DNA of 39,800 nt from Limnothrix sp. CACIAM 69d (GTDB lineage: Bacteria; Cyanobacteriota; Cyanobacteriia; CACIAM-69d), in NCBI GenBank assembly GCA_001913845.2, contig MKGP02000084.1, forward strand, positions 1 to 39,800, in the 5' to 3' direction. Below the pieces are notes generated by a model that saw only the letters and a program-made list of their open reading frames with translations, did no database searches and was not told where the DNA came from. Position 1 is the first letter of the stretch; each line of letters starts with the position of its first letter. Position numbers and translations under genes: made by a program. Below are positions 24,604 through 33,192 of this stretch, piece by piece.

Positions 24604-25713
24604 TTGAAAGAGAGAAACGGTTTGGCAGCAACCGCCCCGCAGCGATTGTTAGTGGCCGCCAGTGGCACAGGGGGGCATTTGTTCCCGGCGCTGGCGGCGG
24701 CCCAAGAGTTGACCGATCGATGGACGATCGAGTGGCTTGGTGTGCCCGATCGCCTGGAAACAAAGCTTGTACCCGATTGCTTTCCATTGCACACCATTCC
24801 GGTGACCGGCTTCCAGGAGCGATTGGGCTGGAAAACCCTGGCCACGGCCTATGGTTTGGTGAAGTCTGTCTTTGCGGTACGTCGGCTGTTGCAGCGGGGA
24901 CAGTTTGCCGGCGTGCTGACCACCGGGGGGTATATTGCCGGGCCGGCCATTGTGGCCGCTCGATCGCTCGGGTTGCCCGTGGTGTTGCACGAGTCCAACG
25001 CCATTCCTGGCCGGGTCACGCGCTGGTTTGGCCCCTGGTGCGACACGGTGGCCGTGGGCTTTGAGGTGGCGGGCCAGCGGTTGCGCCAACGGAAGATTGC
25101 AGCCCTTTGCACCGGCACGCCCGCCCGCGATCGATTCTGGAAGCCGGAACCGCTGGCCTTGCCCGTGCCGGAAGATGCGCCGTTGATTGTGGTGGCCGGC
25201 GGCAGCCAAGGGGCCGTGGCCCTGAATCGGTTGGTGCGGGAAGTGGCGGCAGCTTGGTTTGCGGCCGGGGCTTGGGTGGTGCATTTAACGGGCGATCGGG
25301 ATCCGGATGCGGCCAGCTTGGAACATCCCCAATACATTGCGCTCCCGTTCTATGACGATATGGCTAGCCTGCTGGGGCGGGCGAATTTGGCCGTGAGTCG
25401 ATCGGGCGCAGGCACGCTAACGGAATTGGCCGCCACCGCCACCCCTTCGATTTTGGTGCCCTATCCCTTTGCGGCGGATGATCACCAAACGTTTAATGCG
25501 CAAGTCTTTGTGGAAGCGGGGGCCGCACAGGTGTTTCCTCAGGGGCAACTGTCTCCCGATCGCCTGCGGGATTTGGTTTTGGAACTGTTGGCGGATCGAT
25601 CGCGCCTAGACACCATGACCCAGCGGGCCCGCGCCCTGGCCGTGCCCGATAGTGCCGCCCAGTTGGCCCAATTAATGACGGCGGCGATCGACCGCGCAGC
25701 CCGCCGCCCATGA
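24604..25713 (+). CDS. murG: UDP-N-acetylglucosamine transferase MurG
   Basis: MurG adds GlcNAc to lipid I to make lipid II, at the inner face of the plasma membrane, the last cytoplasmic step of peptidoglycan precursor synthesis. The 369-residue product has the donor/acceptor glycine loop VAASGTGGHLFPALAAAQEL (about 17-36), the second-loop residues GGYIAGPAIVAA and HESNAIPGRVTRW. The C-terminal UDP-GlcNAc site reads SRSGAGTLTELAA...PYPFAADDHQTFNA. The start is TTG; either 24604 or 24619 is possible and neither has a strong ribosome binding site. Its stop overlaps the start of the next gene by four bases (ATGA). Confidence 0.95.
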   Translation: MKERNGLAATAPQRLLVAASGTGGHLFPALAAAQELTDRWTIEWLGVPDRLETKLVPDCFPLHTIPVTGFQERLGWKTLATAYGLVKSVFAVRRLLQRGQFAGVLTTGGYIAGPAIVAARSLGLPVVLHESNAIPGRVTRWFGPWCDTVAVGFEVAGQRLRQRKIAALCTGTPARDRFWKPEPLALPVPEDAPLIVVAGGSQGAVALNRLVREVAAAWFAAGAWVVHLTGDRDPDAASLEHPQYIALPFYDDMASLLGRANLAVSRSGAGTLTELAATATPSILVPYPFAADDHQTFNAQVFVEAGAAQVFPQGQLSPDRLRDLVLELLADRSRLDTMTQRARALAVPDSAAQLAQLMTAAIDRAARRP

Positions 25714-27641
25714 CGGCCCCACGGTTCACCCCTTGGAGCGATCGGCTCCGGTGCTGGCTGTTTCCGGCCCAGCCCCAGCGGCGCGATTGGTGGGGCTGGC
25801 TGTTGGCCAGCGGGGCGATCGCCCTGGCCATTGGCTGGGCTGGCTATCGCCAGGCCACCGGCGGCCCCTACATTGTCCAAGACGATGCTCGCCAGCATGT
25901 GTTTTGGATGCAGCGCTGGCTAGACCCCACCCTCTTTCCTCAGGATTGGATTGCGGACTATTTCCAGTCCGTGGCCCCAGAAGGCTATCGCACCCTCTAC
26001 CGGTTGCTGGCTTGGGCGGGGTTTCATCCGCTGGTGGTGAGCAAAATCCTGCCGATCGGGCTGGGGTTGTTGGTTGCAGGGTTGGCCTTTGGCCTAACCA
26101 CAGCCCTATTGCCGATTCCGGTGGCCGGATTTTTGGGATCGGTGCTCACCAGTCAAGTGCTGGCCATGACCGATGACTTGGCTTCCGCTACCCCCCGATC
26201 GTTCCTTTACCCGCTCTTTTTGGCCTTTGCTTGGGGTTGGGTACGCTCCAGCCTGGGTTGGGTTTTGGGCACGATCGGGCTGCTGGGCCTGTTCTATCCC
26301 CAATACGTCCTGGTGGCCTTGGGCATCTTGGCGATTGATTGGTGTTGGCGCTGGCGCTGGCAGTGGCCGGCCGGCTTGCGGGCGCTGATTGCCAGCCGTT
26401 GGGGCCCCGCCGCCACCCTGACTCAGCAGCGCGATCGCTTGGCCCTGGGTGGTGGGATCGCGGGGATCGCTGTTCTGGGTCTCTATGCCTTGCAAGCTTC
26501 GGACTATGGCCCGGTGGTGACCGTCAGCCAAGCGCGATCGCTCCCGGAGTTTTTCTCCAGCGGCCGGGCCAACTTTTTTGATGACAACTGGTTTGACTTT
26601 TGGATTTTGGGGCAACGCAGCAGCCTGTTGCCCAAGGATCCATTCACACCGGCCACCCTGGCCTTGGGGTTGCTGTTGCCGGTGGCCTGGTGGCAGCGCG
26701 ATCGCTGGCGTTGGGGTCAACAACTGAGCGATCGCCTGGCCCTGTTGCCCATTTGGCTCGCCTCTGGCATCGGTTGCTATGCCTTGGCCCATGGGCTGTT
26801 GTTTCGGCTCCATTTGCCCGGTCGCTACACCCAACACAGCATTCGGATGATGTTGCCGATCGCGGCGGCCTTGGTGTTGACGCTGCTGCTGGATCAGCTC
26901 TTGGGCGCTGGGCGATCGCGGTCTGGCTCAACCGATCCCGTAACGAGTGCCAAATTCACCGACACCGAAGCCAACTCTCAACGAACTAGCCCAGACTACA
27001 GCCGAGCCATTGCCCCAAACTCAGGCTCCGGCCGGGGTCTTCAGCGCTTGTTGTCGGCCCTCTTGGCGATCGGGCTATTCAGCGGTGTAGTACTCTATCC
27101 CCTCAGCCTGAAACGCTTCCCCAAAGCCAACTACGTCGCCGGAGAATCGCCGGGGCTGTACCAATTCTTCGCGGCCCAACCGGTGGATTTGCGGGTTGCA
27201 TCCTTGGCCAAAGAGGCCGATAATCTGCCCACCTTTGCCGGGCGATCGGTTCTGGTGGCCCGTGAATATGCCATTCCTTACCACTGGGGCTATTACCGTG
27301 TATTTCGGCAGCGGATGATGGATTTGCTGCAAGCGCTCTATAGCCCAGATCTGGCGGCGGTGTTGGCCTTCAATCAGCAATACGGCATTGATTTTTGGCT
27401 GCTCGATCGCGATACCTTCACGATCGATTACCTGAGTGCTAAGGAGCGGCGAGCCAACCGCTGGTTACGCCAATTTCAACCGGTGCAACAACAGGCGCTC
27501 GATCGGCTCAATCGCGGTGAAAAGCCCGCCCTCAGCAGCTTTTTAGCCCCCGATCACCCCTGCCAGGCCTATCAACAACCGGATTTGGTGGTTCTCGATG
27601 CGAAATGCCTAGCCAAGGTGGCCGCCGAGGCCAGCCGTTGA
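25710..27641 (+). CDS. Large polytopic membrane protein coupled to murG
   Basis: A 643-residue protein whose ATG overlaps the murG stop, so it is translationally coupled. About ten hydrophobic helices are visible, the first at about 27-47. The first external loop holds YIVQDDARQHVFWMQRW (54-70), with D58-D59 placed where GT-C glycosyltransferases carry their acidic catalytic motif. A hydrophilic Ser/Thr-rich loop lies at about 400-445, and the C-terminal part (about 480-640) is soluble and contains YxIPYHWGYYRVF and LLDRDTF. I cannot name the family. A membrane glycosyltransferase or a transporter of glycan precursors is an inference from topology and context only. Confidence 0.85.
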   Translation: MTAPRFTPWSDRLRCWLFPAQPQRRDWWGWLLASGAIALAIGWAGYRQATGGPYIVQDDARQHVFWMQRWLDPTLFPQDWIADYFQSVAPEGYRTLYRLLAWAGFHPLVVSKILPIGLGLLVAGLAFGLTTALLPIPVAGFLGSVLTSQVLAMTDDLASATPRSFLYPLFLAFAWGWVRSSLGWVLGTIGLLGLFYPQYVLVALGILAIDWCWRWRWQWPAGLRALIASRWGPAATLTQQRDRLALGGGIAGIAVLGLYALQASDYGPVVTVSQARSLPEFFSSGRANFFDDNWFDFWILGQRSSLLPKDPFTPATLALGLLLPVAWWQRDRWRWGQQLSDRLALLPIWLASGIGCYALAHGLLFRLHLPGRYTQHSIRMMLPIAAALVLTLLLDQLLGAGRSRSGSTDPVTSAKFTDTEANSQRTSPDYSRAIAPNSGSGRGLQRLLSALLAIGLFSGVVLYPLSLKRFPKANYVAGESPGLYQFFAAQPVDLRVASLAKEADNLPTFAGRSVLVAREYAIPYHWGYYRVFRQRMMDLLQALYSPDLAAVLAFNQQYGIDFWLLDRDTFTIDYLSAKERRANRWLRQFQPVQQQALDRLNRGEKPALSSFLAPDHPCQAYQQPDLVVLDAKCLAKVAAEASR

Positions 27642-27726
27642 TTACCCCTCGGCCACCCGCCTGATTTCGCTGAGCACCGCTAGACATGAGCGATCTTGCC
27701 CCTTTGCCGTTGCCCCTAACCTTGCC

Positions 27727-29403
27727 ATGTACGCCCTAAGACGATCGAGCTGGCTGCTGTCCCTGGTTTTGGTTCTGGCGATTGGGCTGGGCCTAGGGTT
27801 GCGGGTCACCAACTTGCCCCAGAAATTCCACTGGATTGATGAAATTCATAGCGCCATGCGGGTGGCCGGCGTGGGCAAGGAAACCGCCGTGGCTTGGGCC
27901 ACCCGGGCCGCCAGCGATCGCCAACCGGTGACCATGGCCGACCTGATGCAGTTCCAAACCCTGCCCGCCAATCAAAATCTGCTGGAGGGCTTGCGAGCCA
28001 CCACCGTGGCCCTGGCCACGGACAATCCCCAACATCCACCCCTGTTCTATGGATTTGCCAGGGTGTTGGCCGGGTTTGGTGGCCGGGCGATCGATCAAAT
28101 TCGGTTGACCTCAGCCTTGATCAGTTGGCTCACCTTTCCGGCCATGGTTTGGTTGGCTTGGGAACTCTTCCGCTCTTGGGCCGTGGCGCTGCTGTCAGTT
28201 TTGCTGTTGAGTCTGTCGCCGCTGCACTTGGTCTATGCCCAGGAGGCCCGGGAATATAGCCTCGTGGTGTTGTTGGTGTTGGTGTCTGGGGCCCTGTTGG
28301 TGCGGGTGCAGCGGGCCTGGCATGAGTCCCGGGCCTTTGACCCGGCGGGCCGACTGCAACGGGTGCAACGGGGATGGCTGGCCTATGGCGGGGCGATCGC
28401 CCTGGGTTTGTATGCTCACCCCACCTTTGCGCTCACAATTTTTGGCCATGGGCTGTGGATGACTTGGCTGGAACGGTTTCGTTGGAATCGTCAAATGCGC
28501 GCTTGGGCGATCGCGGCGGCGCTGGGTAGTGCGGCCTTTTTGCCTTGGTTGGTGGTTTATTTGATCCACTTTGACGGCATGGCTTGGGTGGGGCGCGATG
28601 TGGGTTGGCTGACGATCGGCCGGCGCTGGTTGATTAGCCTAGTGGGTTTGTTTGCGGATGTGCAGGGTCTGACGAGCGATCGGCTGGTGAATGTGGAAAC
28701 GGGCCAGGATGAAGCCCAATTGGCAAGCTGGGTTTGGTGGGGCGTGTTGTTGCCAGTGGGGGGCTTGGTGGTTTGGAGTTTTCGGATTCTCTGCCAATTT
28801 GCCAATGAAGCGGCGAAATGTTTGGTGCTTTGTGGGTTGGCTGTGCCCTTTTTGGCCCTGGCAATTCCCGACTTGATTGATGGGGGACAGCGATCGACCG
28901 TGCCCCGTTTTTTGTTGGGCCCCTCGATCGGGGTGATCTTAGCGGTGGCCTACAGCCTGGCAGAATTTTGGGTTACGCCACGCGCTTCCCGTTCCCTCGC
29001 GGGGCAATATGGCCGACGAGTGGGCCAGGTCGTCACCGTGCTGTTGGTGTCGGTTAGCCTCGCTTCCAGCCTCGCCATGGTGCGGGCGGATACTTGGTGG
29101 AACAAATACAGCAGTTTCTACGATGGCGAAGTGGCTGCCGCCCTGGCCAATCGTCCTAAGCAATGGGTGCTGACGGGGCCGGAAAAGGTGGGCCGGGCGA
29201 TCGGGCTGGGCTATCGCACCGATCCCGCCGTGCAGTTTCTGTTCGTACGATCGCCCGCTGATTTGGCGGGCCAGCCCTTGGGCGATCGGGTTTGGCTCTA
29301 TCGCCCCTCCCGCGAAATCCTGGAATCCCTACAGGGCCGGGGTTGGCAAATTGCCCCCACCGTTGAGCGGGGACAACTGCTAGAAGCCACCAAGGACTCC
29401 TAG
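27727..29403 (+). CDS. GT-C type glycosyltransferase, GT39-like membrane protein
   Basis: A 558-residue polytopic membrane protein. TM1 (about 9-27) leads into the first extracytoplasmic loop with FHWIDEIHSAMRVAG (D38-E39), the acidic GT-C motif. NPQHPPLFYGFARVL follows at about 98-112 and matches the PPL-Y motif of GT39-type sugar transferases. About ten further hydrophobic helices and a short soluble C-terminus (about 470-558) follow. These enzymes use polyprenyl-phosphate sugars to glycosylate proteins, lipids or cell-wall polymers. The gene lies 85 bases after the previous membrane-protein gene in the same direction, so murG and both membrane proteins may form one envelope operon. Confidence 0.85.
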   Translation: MYALRRSSWLLSLVLVLAIGLGLGLRVTNLPQKFHWIDEIHSAMRVAGVGKETAVAWATRAASDRQPVTMADLMQFQTLPANQNLLEGLRATTVALATDNPQHPPLFYGFARVLAGFGGRAIDQIRLTSALISWLTFPAMVWLAWELFRSWAVALLSVLLLSLSPLHLVYAQEAREYSLVVLLVLVSGALLVRVQRAWHESRAFDPAGRLQRVQRGWLAYGGAIALGLYAHPTFALTIFGHGLWMTWLERFRWNRQMRAWAIAAALGSAAFLPWLVVYLIHFDGMAWVGRDVGWLTIGRRWLISLVGLFADVQGLTSDRLVNVETGQDEAQLASWVWWGVLLPVGGLVVWSFRILCQFANEAAKCLVLCGLAVPFLALAIPDLIDGGQRSTVPRFLLGPSIGVILAVAYSLAEFWVTPRASRSLAGQYGRRVGQVVTVLLVSVSLASSLAMVRADTWWNKYSSFYDGEVAAALANRPKQWVLTGPEKVGRAIGLGYRTDPAVQFLFVRSPADLAGQPLGDRVWLYRPSREILESLQGRGWQIAPTVERGQLLEATKDS

Positions 29404-29445
29404 GCCGGCCCGATCGTGGAGCTACTTGATTAACCTGATTTAGAA

Positions 29446-29517
<72 letters not shown>

Positions 29518-29682
29518 AATTAGCCATCCTGGGGATGACGTTTGATACTTTAACCCACAACCGATCACGCTTCAAGGGTGGCGATGAAGTTTGATGAAGT
29601 TTGCGAAAACTGCCCCGATCGATCTCGCCAAGTGTTGCCCGTCCTCGCTCAGCACTAGCCCCAGGCTAGATGTAATTGAGCC

Positions 29683-29772
29683 TAGTAGCGTGGCTGCCTT
29701 AATTCACTGGGTTAAATTACATGGCTGTTATCGCCACCAAATCGTTAGGCAGCAAGATGCTCAAGCCCCTTG
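29683..29772 (+). repeat. Dispersed repeat, copy 2
   Basis: It matches copy 1 (7901-7990) closely, from TAGCGTGGCTGCCTTAATTC through GTTAGGCAGCAAG to AAGCCCCTTGT, with scattered substitutions. The internal palindrome is degraded here (ATGCTCAAGCCCC). It carries the same inner GCTGCCT/AGGCAGC inverted pair. A 73-codon frame that crosses it (29591-29812) is not a gene. Confidence 0.78.
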
Positions 29773-29825
29773 TTACTACGACTGGCTCCGCAACTTTGAC
29801 CCAATGTATTAAGCCTGTCATGCTA

Positions 29826-30797
29826 CTAGGACGCGACCGATGGGCGATGAAATTCAATCAGGGCCTCAATAATTTCCTCAGCCTTCGCCTTGCTGCTGAC
29901 CGCAATCCCCTTTTCTTTGGCGAGGGTTTTGAGCTTGGTCAACGCGATCGCGCCGTAAATGACCCGCAGTTCGGCTTCTTGGGGATCAACAATTTTGGCT
30001 GGCGACTTGGCCGGCGGCTCGATCGTCAGGGTAATTTTTGATCCTTCGGTCACCACTTCGCAAAGGCGATGGATCGATCGCTCCAAAGAAGCAACGATTT
30101 CCTGGGCGGCGCTGCTGGCGCTGGCTTCGCCCGTGGGGCTGGGCGGCTGCGGCTGCGCGATCGGGTTCCCAGCCTGGCTGAGGTTTGCCAACTGTTGGCT
30201 AAGATCGGTCATTTGACTTTCGAGCTTGGCCAATGTTTGCGCTGAGTTGGCATCCCCCAAAGCATGGCGATCGGCAATGGTCACTCCCGCAAGAGACTGG
30301 GTGAGTTTTTGATCGAGAAGTTGCTCCAACCGTTGGGTTAATTGTTCTTCCAGACGCTGGCCAAAAGTTGAATCGATGCCTGTTTCCACAACTGGCTGAG
30401 GGCTTGAGTCGGGGTTGGCAATCGAGGCCAAAGGGGGATCGCTCTCCAACAAAACCGCCAGCTCTTCTTGGGCTAATTCCGCTTCCGCATCACTCAGGTC
30501 AAAAACCCAAGCCCAAAGCATCCCAATGTCTAAATCATTGGCCACCACCACCCAATCGGCCCCATGGATCACCTCATATTCCACTTCATCCCCAAGCTGA
30601 TCGGTGCGGCGAACTAAAATCGGGATCAAATTGCTGTTGTGATTCTGCAAACTCCACCGCAGTTCCTCATAGCGATCGGGTGAAATTTTCGGTTGCGATC
30701 GCATTCCCACCAAACAGGTATGAACCTGACCATGGTTAACGGGTTGAATCTTTAGATTTTCGCGAATCAGGCGGCGACGTTCTTGATAATCGCTCAT
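29826..30797 (-). CDS. ParB-like protein with coiled coil and SAP/Rho-N-like C-terminus
   Basis: A 323-residue protein. Residues 15-110 resemble the ParB/Sulfiredoxin N-terminal domain: PKISPDRYEELRWSLQNHN, LIPILVRR (57-64), YEVIHGADW (74-82) and VFDLSDAEAE (98-107). Where ParB has the CTP-binding G-x-R-R motif, this protein reads GADWVVVA, with no arginine. No helix-turn-helix is evident. Residues 145-210 are Gln/Leu-rich and probably coiled coil, followed by a Pro/Ser linker. Residues 277-316 (LRVIYGAIALTKLKTLAKEK...SSKAKAEEIIEALIEFH) look like a SAP- or Rho-N-type nucleic-acid-binding motif. Its ATG overlaps the stop of the upstream ParA-fusion gene (ATGA), so it is almost certainly its partner. 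Confidence 0.85.
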   Translation of the reverse strand: MSDYQERRRLIRENLKIQPVNHGQVHTCLVGMRSQPKISPDRYEELRWSLQNHNSNLIPILVRRTDQLGDEVEYEVIHGADWVVVANDLDIGMLWAWVFDLSDAEAELAQEELAVLLESDPPLASIANPDSSPQPVVETGIDSTFGQRLEEQLTQRLEQLLDQKLTQSLAGVTIADRHALGDANSAQTLAKLESQMTDLSQQLANLSQAGNPIAQPQPPSPTGEASASSAAQEIVASLERSIHRLCEVVTEGSKITLTIEPPAKSPAKIVDPQEAELRVIYGAIALTKLKTLAKEKGIAVSSKAKAEEIIEALIEFHRPSVAS

Positions 30798-32257
30798 GGG
30801 TTAGGTTCAGCGTCAACACTAACTTTTTGAATCAATTCTTTGGCCAAATTCTCAAAGGCCGCCAGGGCATTTTCAACGGAATTGCGATCCTGAGATCCCA
30901 AATCCTCATCAAAATCAGCAGCGCACAGCGGATATCCTTTCGATTGAGATTTGGACAAAACATTTAACCGAGGAACCCAAGTTGCCTCGCGGAAAAGTGC
31001 CATGCGATCGCCCCCCGGGAGCCGATCGAGCTTGGCGTTCAAATCATCCACCATTGCTTGATTAAAAGTCTTGGACTGGCGATCATACATACTGACGGCA
31101 ATGCCGACAATTGGCAGGGGCGTTTCTCGGAATTGACCCACCTCTTCCACTTGGCTGAACACATATTCCAATGCACGAATGGGGTAGGGGGAAAGCTGCG
31201 TGGGCACCAGAACTCCCGCCGAGGCCATCAGGGAAATTCGGTTCACTTTCCCAAAGGAGGGCGGTGGGTCAACGAATACAAAATCATAGTCATGGTTTTT
31301 GAGTTTTTTGGCCAGGATTCGATCGCTATCCACTAACTGAATGAGCTGATTCTCCATATTGCTGAGCCGAATATGGGAAGGAATCACATCCAAGGTCACA
31401 TTGCCCCAGCGCTTGCTGATGGTGACGGAGGCGGCCGTGGTTTTGGGTTCCGTCAGCAGATGGGTAATATCCTTGCGTCCCGCTTTTTCAATATCTTCAA
31501 GGGGATCAATTCCAAGACCGGTGGTTAAATTTGCCTGAGCATCAATATCAATCAGCAAAACTCGCTTGCCCATTTGGCTTAAGGCAGCGGCTAAGTTGAT
31601 GGTGAGTGTCGTTTTGCCAACTCCACCCTTGTTGTTAAAAACCGTGATGATCATAGACTCTCGCCGTTGAGGTTCTGGGTCTGAGGTTTGGCGATCATGA
31701 ATCGCCAACAGGCTCATCATTTTGGGATCGTGAGAAAGCCGTGCGATCGCCCGAATGAATTGGTGATGAACCTTTCGATGGCTATCGGCAAAGGCGGCCA
31801 TGACCCGATCGCAATTGCGCTCCCACAGCAACGATCCCAGCAACCGATAGTTACCGTAAAGATCGGCTCGCTCAAACTCCCACAAAATGTGAATTGCCCT
31901 ACCATCGTTATAGAGCAACTTGAACTGATTGCCATTGGTTAATAGGCCCAGCAAACTGCCCGATTCCCGGAGATATTCTCGCAGTTGCCAGCTATTGTGG
32001 GCGATCGATTTGCGGGGCGTTTTTGCCTCAATGACCAAATAGTGGCTACAGGGAGCCGCTTGCTGGGCCTTGACTAAAAAATCAACTCGTTTTCGTCCAA
32101 AGGGAACCTGTTGGGCCACATCGGCTTTGTCATAGCCTAGCAGGATCAGCAGCGGGGTCAAAACCCGATCTTCTAGGGCTTTTTCCGTGGTGCAGGTTTC
32201 CACCCGATCGAGTAGGGCTGTCCATTGTTGCTGAAACTCCTCGGGCGTGAGCATCAT
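30794..32257 (-). CDS. HsdR-N-like nuclease domain fused to ParA ATPase
   Basis: A 487-residue two-domain protein. Residues 1-190 look like the type I restriction HsdR N-terminal (HSDR_N) PD-(D/E)XK domain: TTEKALEDRVLTPLLILLGY (23-42), KRVDFLV with D59, VIEAK with E77 and K79, Gln91 in QLREYL, and GLLTNG (104-109). Residues 201-480 form a ParA/MinD-type ATPase: deviant Walker A NKGGVGKTT (209-217), Walker A' LLIDIDAQANLT (234-245) and Walker B FVFVDPPPS (326-334). Met202 directly before IITVFNNKGG could be an internal start for a stand-alone ParA. The gene is followed by the coupled ParB-like gene, and an epimerase gene lies 59 bases upstream on the same strand. The role is not known; see findings. 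Confidence 0.88.
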   Translation of the reverse strand: MMLTPEEFQQQWTALLDRVETCTTEKALEDRVLTPLLILLGYDKADVAQQVPFGRKRVDFLVKAQQAAPCSHYLVIEAKTPRKSIAHNSWQLREYLRESGSLLGLLTNGNQFKLLYNDGRAIHILWEFERADLYGNYRLLGSLLWERNCDRVMAAFADSHRKVHHQFIRAIARLSHDPKMMSLLAIHDRQTSDPEPQRRESMIITVFNNKGGVGKTTLTINLAAALSQMGKRVLLIDIDAQANLTTGLGIDPLEDIEKAGRKDITHLLTEPKTTAASVTISKRWGNVTLDVIPSHIRLSNMENQLIQLVDSDRILAKKLKNHDYDFVFVDPPPSFGKVNRISLMASAGVLVPTQLSPYPIRALEYVFSQVEEVGQFRETPLPIVGIAVSMYDRQSKTFNQAMVDDLNAKLDRLPGGDRMALFREATWVPRLNVLSKSQSKGYPLCAADFDEDLGSQDRNSVENALAAFENLAKELIQKVSVDAEPNP

Positions 32258-32316
32258 CGATCAAGAACCCATCGTGAACGAACTACATCCATGGAACGCC
32301 CTTAAGGGGCTGTGCT

Positions 32317-33192
32317 TTAGCGGTTGTGTTGCAGTTGCAATCGTACCTGATTGGTGTGAGTTGAACCGGGATCCAGCCACAGCAATTGTTCACCTGTATT
32401 TAAGGCATTGCGCGGCCCTGTCCAAGGTTCTAGGCAATAGAAAGGCTTACCCTTCAACGTCCAAAACACCAAGGCGCGGTAACTGCTATCAAACTCCAAA
32501 CTGAGGGTTTGTTGTTGCTGACGATCTGTGACCGTGGCCGATAGGCGATCGACCACAGGAAATCGCAGATCTAATTCATCTTGTTCAAAGTCCAAATTGC
32601 CATCAAAGGCCCCGCTCAATTGGCGCTTTTGATCAAAATATTCAGTGACAGGAAGATCGATCGCCAGGACTGATTTATCAGCCACATTAAAATAGGGATG
32701 TAGCCCTGAGGAAAAGGGCATGGGGCGATCTCCCAAGTTGTGATGGTTTTGAATAATTTCTAACTGATTGCCCTGCAATCGATAGGTGAAATCCAATCGA
32801 AACTGGAAGGGATAAGCGGCTAAGGTTGCGGGTGTGGCATCGAGGGTGAGGGTAATACTCGCTGCGTCGCGCAAGTCAGAGCCAGTGACCATCCAAGGCA
32901 AATCTCGCGCGAAACCATGCTGTTTGAGAATGCCCGTTTCTCCGCTGGGTAGCTGATAGCGATTGTCCGGCAAGTTCCCGCAAATGGGAAACAGGATGGG
33001 GATGCCGCCACGAATGCTGAGGTTAGGATCTTGATAGCGATCGCGATCGAGATAGAGCAGCTCTTGGCCCTGAATTGCCCAGCGGGTGACGATGCCGCCG
33101 CGATCGGGAACCACCTCCAAAACGGACTGGGCAGCCCCATCGGTTAATCGAAAGACCGGCCACTGTTCAGCTAATTCTTCAATCTGAAACAT
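32317..33192 (-). CDS. Aldose 1-epimerase-family protein (mutarotase-like)
   Basis: A 291-residue protein of the galactose mutarotase fold. Visible family landmarks are DRGGIVTRW (30-38), the GGIPILFPICG segment (62-72), LKQHGFAR (about 89-96, with the substrate His), the catalytic-region GLHPYF (about 163-168) and FYCLEPWTGPRNA near the C-terminus (with Glu as the general base). The GGIPILFP and EPWTGPRNA forms are typical of the cyanobacterial and plant D-hexose-6-phosphate epimerase-like branch rather than classical GalM. It lies on the same strand just upstream of the ParA fusion, with a 59-base gap, so cotranscription is possible although a functional link is unlikely. Confidence 0.9.
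   Translation of the reverse strand: MFQIEELAEQWPVFRLTDGAAQSVLEVVPDRGGIVTRWAIQGQELLYLDRDRYQDPNLSIRGGIPILFPICGNLPDNRYQLPSGETGILKQHGFARDLPWMVTGSDLRDAASITLTLDATPATLAAYPFQFRLDFTYRLQGNQLEIIQNHHNLGDRPMPFSSGLHPYFNVADKSVLAIDLPVTEYFDQKRQLSGAFDGNLDFEQDELDLRFPVVDRLSATVTDRQQQQTLSLEFDSSYRALVFWTLKGKPFYCLEPWTGPRNALNTGEQLLWLDPGSTHTNQVRLQLQHNR

Noticed and set aside
26106..26837. 243-codon minus-strand frame
   Set aside because: Antisense to the murG-coupled membrane protein and rich in Gln/Pro/Gly as expected of a shadow frame.
29591..29812. 73-codon frame across repeat copy 2
   Set aside because: The sequence is explained by the dispersed repeat, and the frame is not kept in copy 1.
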